DNA of 64,000 bases from an uncultured Tateyamaria sp. (lineage in GTDB: Bacteria; Pseudomonadota; Alphaproteobacteria; Rhodobacterales; Rhodobacteraceae): assembly GCF_947504105.1 (NCBI RefSeq), contig NZ_CANNGP010000001.1:124001-188000 (forward strand), written 5' to 3'. Below, piece after piece: positions 55,774-64,000 of this stretch (positions are counted from its first letter, which is position 1; the number at the start of each line of letters is the position of its first letter). Made by a program: the position numbers and the translations under genes. Under the pieces are notes generated by a model. That model worked only from the letters and a program-made list of their open reading frames with translations, had not been told where the DNA came from and ran no database searches.

Positions 55774-56679
55774 ATGGACTGGGATAAGTTACGGATATTT
55801 CACGCGGTGGCGGACGCGGGAAGCCTGACGCATGCAGGTGACAAGCTGAATCTCAGCCAATCCGCCGTGTCGCGTCAAATTCGCGGTCTCGAAGAATCGC
55901 TGAACGCTACCCTGTTCCACCGCCATGCCCGCGGCCTGATCCTGACCGAACAGGGCGAATTGCTGTTCGACGCCACTACAGCGATGAACAAGCGGCTCGA
56001 CACAGCCAGCGCCCGCATCCGCGACAGCGAAGAAGAGGTGTTTGGCGATCTGCGCGTGACGACCACCATCGGCTTTGGCACGCTGTGGCTGGCCCCACGA
56101 TTGGTCAAGCTTTACGAACAGTACCCCGACCTGCGCGTCGACCTGATGCTGGAAGAACGGGTGCTTGACCTGCCCATGCGCGAGGCCGACGTGGCCATCC
56201 GCATGAAGGAACCCAGCCAGGCGGACCTGATCCGCAAGCGCCTGATGACGGTCAAGATGCAGGTGTTTGCCACACAGGCATACCTTGATGCCAATGGAAC
56301 ACCCGACACGCCCGAAGACCTGATCCATCATCGCCTGATCTGCCAGAACGTAAACTCGGCCCAGGTGGGCGCAGGCAGCAGCCTCGTGCAGCACCTGCTG
56401 ACCTACGAAATGCGATCCCTTCTGACAGTGAACAACTACTTCGGCGTGCTACAGGGCGTGCTTCAGGACCTCGGCCTTGGCATCCTGCCGGACTACGTCT
56501 CGTTGGATGATCCGCGACTCGTCCGCGTGCTACCCGAGATTGAATCTGCCGATGTGCCTGTTTTTTTGGCATACCCGGAAGAATTGCGCCAATCCAAGCG
56601 AATTGCCGCCTTCCGGGACTTCGTGCAGGAAGAGATCATCGCCTACCGTAAGATGCTGAGGCAAAAAGAAAATCCCTGA
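55774..56679 (+). CDS. LysR-type regulator, LsrB/VtlR-like
   Basis: The 301-residue protein has the HTH DKLRIFHAVADAGSLTHAG followed by LSQSAVSRQIRGLEESL and a co-inducer domain. The N-terminus (MDWDKLR-FHAVA-AGS-THAG, LSQSAVSRQI) is as I recall for LsrB/VtlR proteins of Rhizobiales, which activate AbcR-type small RNAs. ATG 55774 is chosen; GTG 55765 is an alternative. A T-N11-A palindrome and a probable small RNA gene lie directly after its stop, and an oxidoreductase gene is divergent. Confidence 0.85.
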   Translation: MDWDKLRIFHAVADAGSLTHAGDKLNLSQSAVSRQIRGLEESLNATLFHRHARGLILTEQGELLFDATTAMNKRLDTASARIRDSEEEVFGDLRVTTTIGFGTLWLAPRLVKLYEQYPDLRVDLMLEERVLDLPMREADVAIRMKEPSQADLIRKRLMTVKMQVFATQAYLDANGTPDTPEDLIHHRLICQNVNSAQVGAGSSLVQHLLTYEMRSLLTVNNYFGVLQGVLQDLGLGILPDYVSLDDPRLVRVLPEIESADVPVFLAYPEELRQSKRIAAFRDFVQEEIIAYRKMLRQKENP

Positions 56680-56700
56680 GATATGCGCAAAATGCATATC
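56680..56700 (+). promoter_or_regulatory. T-N11-A palindrome after the LysR gene
   Basis: GATATGC, GCAAAAT, GCATATC is a perfect 7-bp dyad. T at 56684 and A at 56696 are separated by exactly 11 bases, the LysR-box rule, at the dyad centre. It lies one base past the LysR stop codon. Confidence 0.55.
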
Positions 56701-56844
56701 TGCCATGCCTTTGCGCATGCTGAAAGTGCCTTGATCGAAGGCATGCGCATCCCTACCTCGCCTATTGAAGAAACACGGCGCACATCGCGCCTTCTTCATA
56801 CCTCCCTGTTGGACTTGGCCGAGCTTCGTGCTCGGCCTTTTTTT
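56701..56844 (+). ncRNA. Candidate small RNA downstream of the LysR gene
   Basis: The segment folds: CATGCCTT (56704-56711) pairs with AAGGCATG (56738-56745), then unpaired CCCTACCTC and CCTCCC (56801-56806), which could pair with ribosome-binding sites, then a strong terminator. It has no plausible protein. The exact 5' end is unknown. It may be a separate gene activated by the LysR protein or a 3' untranslated region product. Family unknown; an AbcR-like role is inference. Confidence 0.45.
56817..56844 (+). terminator. Strong rho-independent terminator
   Basis: GGCCGAGC, TTCGT, GCTCGGCC, then seven T. It ends the region after the LysR gene. Confidence 0.93.
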
Positions 56845-56922
56845 GGCTTGTTCGTTGCATCGAATCCTTTTCCGCTGCATGCCAGCAGAAAAACCTATAA
56901 AAACAAGCGTCGCGGGGAACAG

Positions 56923-59202
56923 ATGCGCCAGTTCATTTCCTACATTCAGGCGATCCTGATCGCCCTGTCATTTCTTACACCGGCCACGCTCTCCGCTCAG
57001 ACCCTTTTGGGCACAGACACCTCGGACGCGTCGACGGTGCCGTCCTTGCCAAGCCCGCTGACAGAAGACGCCGCAAACGCTCTGATTTCCCGGCTATCCG
57101 ATACACAGGTCCGCGAGTTGTTGCTTGATCGGCTCAATGCACAGGCCGTCCCGAACGAAGAAGACGCAGGTGTCGGTGAGTTCCTGTATCACCTAACAAG
57201 CGGTGCGTTTGGCTCGATCGTGCAAGCCGTGGAACGCGTGCCGATCCTCTTCAGCAGCCAAGCCAAGGCATTTTCGAACTTCGGCAACTTCGTCGGCACC
57301 AATGGCCTGGTGGCAACTGCTGGGTTCTTTGCACTGGTCACGATCGGGGCCTTGCTTGTCGAATTGGTATTCCGGCGGTTGATCCGCAAATGGTTGATCC
57401 TGCCCCACCATGCGGATCAGAATGCCAGCCTGCGGTCGACGTTGATGCTTCTGTTTGTCCGGTTGCTCAGCGAATTGGCGGCCGTGGGTGTCTTTATCGC
57501 TTCAGCCATCCTGCTGACACGCTTCATTGTGCCGCCATACTATCACCCGTTCCTCACGCTGTTTGGCTTCAATCTTGTCGGCCTGCCCCGATTGGCCATC
57601 GCGGTGGGACGGTTCTTCATGGCCCCCACAGCGCCTGCCTACCGGATCGTACACGCCACGGACGAGGTCGCGCGCGCCATCGTCTTCCACATGTTCTGGC
57701 TTGCCCTCCTGATCGGGCTTGGCGCGTCCATCATCCCCTTCAATGCGGCCAACGGGGTGCCAGTGGGCGAATCCCGCATCGGCTTCTGGATCAACCTGTC
57801 GGTGCACGTCTACGTCGCCGTCATCGTTTGGCGCTACCGTGACGCTATGGTGCGCATGATGCGCGGCGCCGACCCGGACGTCAGTCCGATAGAAGAGCGG
57901 ATCGCGCGCGCCTTTCCCTACTTCGCCATCGCCGCGGCCATGGGAACGTGGTGGGTGGTCAACATCGTGGTGAGCTACGGTGACTTCGCAGTGCTGCGCA
58001 GTGCCCCACACTACAAGACCATGACCCTCCTGCTCTTCGCACCGGCCATGGACACGGCGATCCGCGGTCTGGTGCGCCGGTTGGCCCCGCCAATGACCGG
58101 CGAAGGGGCCGTGGCTCAGCGCGCCTACGTGGCGACGAAACGGTCCTATATCCGCATTGGGCGGGTGATCGTTTTCGGTATCGTTTTGATCTCGATCGCG
58201 GGCTTCTGGGGCATGACACCGACAACGCTCGCCTCGGCCGGGGTCGGAGAACGGTTTGCCGCCAGTCTCATCGAATTCCTGATGATCGTCGCCATCGGAT
58301 ATCTGGTGTACGAAGTCGTTTCGCTGATCATCAACCGCAAGCTGGCTGCGGAACAGACGGCATCGGGTTATGACCCCGACACCGAAGACACCGGCGATGG
58401 CGGCGGCGCGGGCGGCTCGCGCCTGTCCACCGTTTTGCCCTTGATCCTCGGCGTCAGCCAGGCGGCCATCGTGGTGCTGTTCCTGCTCTTGGGGCTCAGC
58501 AATATCGGCGTGGACACAACCCCGCTGCTTGCAGGTGCCGGTATCGTCGGCCTCGCCATTGGCTTCGGCGCCCAGAAACTGGTGACAGACGTTGTGTCGG
58601 GTATCTTCTTCCTCGTCGATGACGCCTTCCGAACCGGGGAATATGTCGAGGTCGAAGGCACTATGGGTACGGTCGAAAAGATCTCGATCCGGTCAATGCA
58701 ATTGCGCCACCACAAGGGGCCCGTTCACACCCTGCCCTATGGCGAAATCCCAAAGATCACCAATTTCAGCCGCGATTGGGTGATCATGAAACTGCGCTTT
58801 ACGGTGCCCTTCGGCACCGACCCTGAGAAAGTTCGCAAACTGTTCAAGAAAATCGGGCAGGACATGATGGCCCTGGACCAGTTCAAGGACGATTTCCTCC
58901 AGCCGTTCAAGTCGCAAGGTGTCTTTGAATTCGACGACGTGGGCATCGTGATCCGCGGCAAATTCATGGCCAAGCCCGGCACGCAATTCGTGCTGCGCAA
59001 GGAAATCTACAACCGCGTCAACAAGGCATTCGAAGAGAACGGCCTTGAGTTTGCGCGGCGCGAAGTGCGGGTCGCAATCCCGAACCTCACGGACCAGGAC
59101 AAGCTGACAAAAGAGGACAAGGCCACAATTGCCGCCGCGGCGACACAGGCCGCGCAAGAGATGGAGGAACAAGCCCCCGCTGTCGAAAAACCCGGGGACT
59201 GA
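56923..59202 (+). CDS. MscS-family mechanosensitive channel
   Basis: The 759-residue protein has a signal peptide, a periplasmic N-terminal domain of about 110 residues, multiple membrane helices and the MscS core: LLAGAGIVGLAIGFGAQKLVTDVVSGIFFL near residue 530, then the beta domain VGEYVEVEGTMGTVEKISIRSMQLRHHKGPVHTLPYGEI. It opens under membrane tension to release solutes. The start at 56923 follows GGGGAACAG; the upstream frame crosses the terminator and is not coding. Confidence 0.9.
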   Translation: MRQFISYIQAILIALSFLTPATLSAQTLLGTDTSDASTVPSLPSPLTEDAANALISRLSDTQVRELLLDRLNAQAVPNEEDAGVGEFLYHLTSGAFGSIVQAVERVPILFSSQAKAFSNFGNFVGTNGLVATAGFFALVTIGALLVELVFRRLIRKWLILPHHADQNASLRSTLMLLFVRLLSELAAVGVFIASAILLTRFIVPPYYHPFLTLFGFNLVGLPRLAIAVGRFFMAPTAPAYRIVHATDEVARAIVFHMFWLALLIGLGASIIPFNAANGVPVGESRIGFWINLSVHVYVAVIVWRYRDAMVRMMRGADPDVSPIEERIARAFPYFAIAAAMGTWWVVNIVVSYGDFAVLRSAPHYKTMTLLLFAPAMDTAIRGLVRRLAPPMTGEGAVAQRAYVATKRSYIRIGRVIVFGIVLISIAGFWGMTPTTLASAGVGERFAASLIEFLMIVAIGYLVYEVVSLIINRKLAAEQTASGYDPDTEDTGDGGGAGGSRLSTVLPLILGVSQAAIVVLFLLLGLSNIGVDTTPLLAGAGIVGLAIGFGAQKLVTDVVSGIFFLVDDAFRTGEYVEVEGTMGTVEKISIRSMQLRHHKGPVHTLPYGEIPKITNFSRDWVIMKLRFTVPFGTDPEKVRKLFKKIGQDMMALDQFKDDFLQPFKSQGVFEFDDVGIVIRGKFMAKPGTQFVLRKEIYNRVNKAFEENGLEFARREVRVAIPNLTDQDKLTKEDKATIAAAATQAAQEMEEQAPAVEKPGD

Positions 59203-59325
59203 ACCGGCCAGCCTCAAAAACCGTTCCGGTTGCTGCTTTCTGGACACGATGATGTGACCCAGATTTGTCTTTGCCCAAGGTTGTCCCAGTTGTTGTACGG
59301 ACAAATCACGGGACGGGGGATGATC

Positions 59326-59724
59326 ATGCAAACGCTCAAAGGCATCGGGCTGCCACTGTTCGCAGCAGCCGTTGCGACGTTAACGGCAAGTGGTGCACAG
59401 GCCGATCTGACGCCGACAGATATCGACGCGCTGTCCGGCAACGCCAAGGTGAGGGTCTTGTCGTCAGATGGCGCCATTCTGGGCGTCACTGACGGCATCA
59501 GCTTTCAGGGCGATCGCGCCCGACTGTTCGTGCTGACACGCGGGGGAAACATCTTTCGACGTACCGGCGGCAAGGACATCGTCGTCACGACCATGACCAA
59601 TAAGCTGACCCTGAAAGGTCAGGACCTGATTATGGATGCAGACGCGCAGCGCGTACGGATCAAGGCGAACAAATCGTTTACCGATGACAGCTCCCCAATC
59701 ACGATCTTGTTGCTCGGTCGCTAA
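59326..59724 (+). CDS. Secreted protein, tandem paralogue 1, unknown family
   Basis: The 132-residue protein has a signal peptide (LPLFAAAVATLTASGAQA) and a mature strand-rich part: VLSSDGAILGVTDGISFQGDRARLFV, NIFRRTGGKDIVVTTMTNKLTLKGQDLIM, ADAQRVRIKAN. The pattern loosely recalls a PRC-barrel. The next gene is a clear relative. ATG 59320 and 59326 are both possible starts; 59326 has the better spacing from GGGGG. Function unknown. Confidence 0.75.
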   Translation: MQTLKGIGLPLFAAAVATLTASGAQADLTPTDIDALSGNAKVRVLSSDGAILGVTDGISFQGDRARLFVLTRGGNIFRRTGGKDIVVTTMTNKLTLKGQDLIMDADAQRVRIKANKSFTDDSSPITILLLGR

Positions 59725-59789
59725 ATCAGCTGCGAATAAATCATCTTGCTCAGGCGTTCTTCGTACATACGCTTTTGAAAGGATACTCA

Positions 59790-60182
59790 ATGCCCATATT
59801 TTTGAACACACTCAAGACCACCCTTGCCGCCGGTGTACTGGCGATTACCGCCTCGACCGGGCAAGCGGACCTGACGGCGACCGAAGCGGCGCAGGTCGAA
59901 AAGCTGCGCGGCACACCTGTACTGTCGTCCGACGGCGGGTTGGTGGGCCTGATCCAAGGGGCTTCGATCAGCGGCGACAAGGCGTCGCTCTTCCTAAAAC
60001 CCGGCAGCGGCGACATCCTGCGCCGCAACGGCCACGACATCATCATTCGAACCAATACGACAGAACTCACGCTCCAAGGCACTCAGATCATCCTGAACGC
60101 CAATGCGCAGCGCGTACGCACAAAAGCGAACGTGCAGAAGGAGGAGGATGATCAGGTGGTGGTCCAACTGCCCCGCATCTGA
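59790..60182 (+). CDS. Secreted protein, tandem paralogue 2, unknown family
   Basis: The 130-residue protein has a signal peptide (TTLAAGVLAITASTGQA) and a mature part parallel to the preceding gene: ADLT, VLSSDGGLVGLIQGASISGDKASLFL, ILRRNGHDIIIRTNTTELTLQG and NANAQRVRTKAN. A good AAGGA site lies 7 bases before ATG 59790. The two genes likely arose by tandem duplication and have diverged. Function unknown. Confidence 0.78.
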   Translation: MPIFLNTLKTTLAAGVLAITASTGQADLTATEAAQVEKLRGTPVLSSDGGLVGLIQGASISGDKASLFLKPGSGDILRRNGHDIIIRTNTTELTLQGTQIILNANAQRVRTKANVQKEEDDQVVVQLPRI

Positions 60183-60517
60183 CACTACAGCCGCGCGGGA
60201 ACAATATGTGCGGGCTTCACTCACATGCTGATCCCACGCGGCTGGCTTCCCAGCCAACAGACCGTTAAGGCCGATGCCGAAGCAGCAATGATTTGACCAG
60301 ATATTTGCGACCGCATCCGATTGGGGCCCAGCCTGCAGAAAAAGGGTTAAGTTTTGCCAAAACAACCGCACGGTGACCTAAGCGATTGATCCCATGGGAC
60401 GACCAAAAAGCGATGAATATGCTCTAAACGCAGCGAACCAGCTGTCCCCGCGGGGACAAACCCTTTCCCCTCCGCCGTCCCTGCTCTAAAGAGCGGTCCA
60501 AAGCCGGGGGACACCAC
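60183..60517. other. Intergenic region before purL
   Basis: No gene is seen. It contains a perfect 14-base palindrome GTCCCCGCGGGGAC at 60444-60457, about 60 bases before purL, and a short hairpin near 60236-60255 (CGGCTGG/CCAGCC). Confidence 0.4.
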
Positions 60518-62677
<2,160 letters not shown>

Positions 62678-62684
62678 CCCTGTT

Positions 62685-62722
62685 GGGGCGGCGAGATTTT
62701 TCGTAGGAAAAATCTTGGCCCC
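62685..62722. terminator. Bidirectional terminator between purL and VWA gene
   Basis: GGGGC ... AGATTTTTC, GTAG, GAAAAATCT ... GCCCC: inner 9-bp perfect stem (62694-62702 with 62707-62715) plus outer 5-bp stem. It ends purL and lies 3 bases past the VWA gene stop. Confidence 0.75.
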
Positions 62723-62724
62723 GA

Positions 62725-63978
62725 TCAGGCGGTGATCATTCGGAGCAAGCGGTCGCGGTCGCCGACATCGTCGCGCAGGGAAATCACCTGCGCCAGTTCT
62801 TCGATGGACGCTATGGAGTGACCAGCGCGGAAGCTGTCGACATGAGGTAGCATCGCCGCGATTCCACGGGCCCGCGGTGCAAAGTCCTCCCATCTTAACA
62901 ACGGGTTGATCCAGATCAGGCGCTGTGCGGAGAGGTGCAGACGCTCCATCTGTTTTGCCAATGCATCCGGGTCGTCGCGGTCGAGGCCATCCGTGATCAA
63001 CAAGACCACGGCCCCTTGCCCCAGCACCCGGCGGGACCAGTCGCGATTGAACGTTTCAAGGCAAGACCCAATCCGCGTGCCGCCTTCCCAATCCTGCGCT
63101 TCCGCCCCTGCGGCTTGCAGCGCCGCATCCACGTCACGCTGTGCCAGATGTCGCGTGATATTCGTGAGCCGTGTGCCGAAGGTGAAGGCGTGCACCTTGG
63201 CCCACCCTGCCCCTTTAGCATTCGCCACTGCATGGAGGAAATGTAGCACCACGCGGGAATACTGGCTCATAGAGCCCGAGATATCGCACAGCGCAACTAG
63301 GTTCGGGTAGCAAACTCTGGGGGTTTTCCACTTCAGATCGCGCATCTCTCCGCCCTGTCGCATGGCGGCGCGCAATGTGCGGGCGGGATCGATGCGCCCC
63401 AGCCCTGCGACCCGCGTCCGGCGCGTGGGCATGGGATCGACTGGCAGCGCCATGCGGGCAAGCATGGCTTTGGCTTGCGCCATTTCCTCGGTGCTCATCT
63501 GTTCGAAATCGAGCGTTTTAAGCTGTTCTTCGGCGCTCATTGTAAGGGAGGCGTCAATCTCGATCTCGGTGCCGCCCTCTTCGATGTCGGGCAGGTCGAT
63601 GTCGTCGCCCGCGCCGTCAAGCAGCGCTTCGGCCGCGCGTTTCTCGGCCGCTTGTGCGCCGCGATCTTCCTGCACGCCGCGTACCGCCGGCAGCATCGCC
63701 GCCATCATGTGTTCGAGATAGCGCGGGTCACGCCAGTAGAGCCGGAAGATTTGTGCGAAGACTGCCCTGTGTTCAGGTTTCGATACGAAACAGGCATGCA
63801 GGGTCCAGTAGAAGTCGCGCTTTTCTGTAAAGCCCGCCTTGGTCACCGCCGTGATCGCATCCATAACCCGGCCCGTGCCGATGGGCAGACCGGCGCGGCG
63901 CAGGGCGCGGGCGAAATGGGTGATATTCCCAGCAAGACGCGGGTTCTCCGGCAATTCGAGCGGGGCGTATTCAGGCAT
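62725..63978 (-). CDS. VWA domain protein, CoxE-like
   Basis: The 417-residue protein has a VWA domain with the MIDAS motif DISGSMSQYS near residue 238, GGTRIGSCLETF and LITDGLDRDD, and an N-terminal CoxE-like region. Such proteins usually work with a MoxR-type AAA+ ATPase to activate metalloenzymes. The partner would lie upstream, beyond 64000. The start at 63978 (MPEYAPLELPENPRLAG) is family-like. Confidence 0.88.
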   Translation of the reverse strand: MPEYAPLELPENPRLAGNITHFARALRRAGLPIGTGRVMDAITAVTKAGFTEKRDFYWTLHACFVSKPEHRAVFAQIFRLYWRDPRYLEHMMAAMLPAVRGVQEDRGAQAAEKRAAEALLDGAGDDIDLPDIEEGGTEIEIDASLTMSAEEQLKTLDFEQMSTEEMAQAKAMLARMALPVDPMPTRRTRVAGLGRIDPARTLRAAMRQGGEMRDLKWKTPRVCYPNLVALCDISGSMSQYSRVVLHFLHAVANAKGAGWAKVHAFTFGTRLTNITRHLAQRDVDAALQAAGAEAQDWEGGTRIGSCLETFNRDWSRRVLGQGAVVLLITDGLDRDDPDALAKQMERLHLSAQRLIWINPLLRWEDFAPRARGIAAMLPHVDSFRAGHSIASIEELAQVISLRDDVGDRDRLLRMITA

Positions 63979-64000
63979 CTGTCAGGCCGGGGGCCAGCCC

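Noticed and set aside
56683-56922. N-terminal extension of the MscS gene
   Set aside because: The longer frame runs through a strong terminator and a regulatory palindrome; the ATG at 56923 has a good ribosome-binding site and a signal peptide.

Overview
The window looks like chromosomal DNA of a marine-type Rhodobacterales alphaproteobacterium (Roseobacter group). Four things point there: high GC, the gene order trpE ... trpG-trpD-trpC-moaC-moeA-lexA / comEC / gltX-gltA, an alphaproteobacterial SOS box (GAAC-N7-GAAC) in front of lexA, and several Rhodobacteraceae-type genes (B12-dependent ribonucleotide reductase, fused indolepyruvate oxidoreductase, citramalate synthase, non-pyrrolysine MttB-family methyltransferase, LsrB/VtlR-like LysR regulator). 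No rRNA, CRISPR, insertion sequence or intact prophage was seen. The organism is inferred from gene content and was not checked against any database.

Layout. 1-5.6 kb: 3' part of exonuclease III, a secreted protein, an HNH nuclease, a minus-strand operon cobK-glycosylase-esterase, and an MFS transporter. 5.7-10.3 kb: tightly coupled minus-strand genes cimA-methyltransferase-phytoene-synthase-like, then cysS. 10.5-16.3 kb: a YjbR-like protein, an aminotransferase, an outer-membrane barrel, an MttB-family methyltransferase, and a divergent EF-hand/sigma-factor pair. 16.3-21 kb: nrdJ with a regulatory upstream region (NrdR-like box and a dyad of DnaA-like boxes), a lipoprotein and tRNA-Pro(UGG). 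21-26 kb: DUF192/double cold-shock pair, pdxH, fabI, a LysE exporter, gpt and a second aminotransferase. 26-37 kb: ppiD, trpE, an aspartoacylase-like gene, an inverted polysaccharide-deacetylase-like gene, trpGDC, moaC, moeA and lexA. 37-44 kb: comEC, gltX, gltA and a membrane-anchored RTX-repeat protein. 44-52 kb (minus): enoyl-CoA hydratase, ccmH, ccmF, a holin/endolysin pair lying inside the ccm cluster, ccmE, argC, murI and an acyltransferase. 52-64 kb: indolepyruvate oxidoreductase, a divergent LysR regulator followed by a probable small RNA, an MscS channel, two tandem secreted paralogues, purL and a CoxE-like VWA protein.

Working together. Most genes are housekeeping. Translational coupling through ATGA overlaps recurs (cobK operon, cimA operon, trpG-trpD, moaC-moeA, ccmF-ccmH, endolysin-holin). 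Cobalamin recurs as a theme: CobK helps make it, NrdJ needs it, and the MttB family normally acts with a corrinoid protein. Two families of short palindromic intergenic repeats, plus a related CTGGCC-core hairpin repeat, punctuate gene ends; one copy lies inside a coding sequence.

The most interesting signals are: (i) the LysR gene followed at once by a perfect T-N11-A palindrome and a folded, terminator-ended RNA with CCUCCC motifs; (ii) the stand-alone endolysin-holin cassette resembling the lysis genes of gene transfer agents; (iii) the nrdJ control region; (iv) the tandem secreted paralogues at 59.3-60.2 kb.
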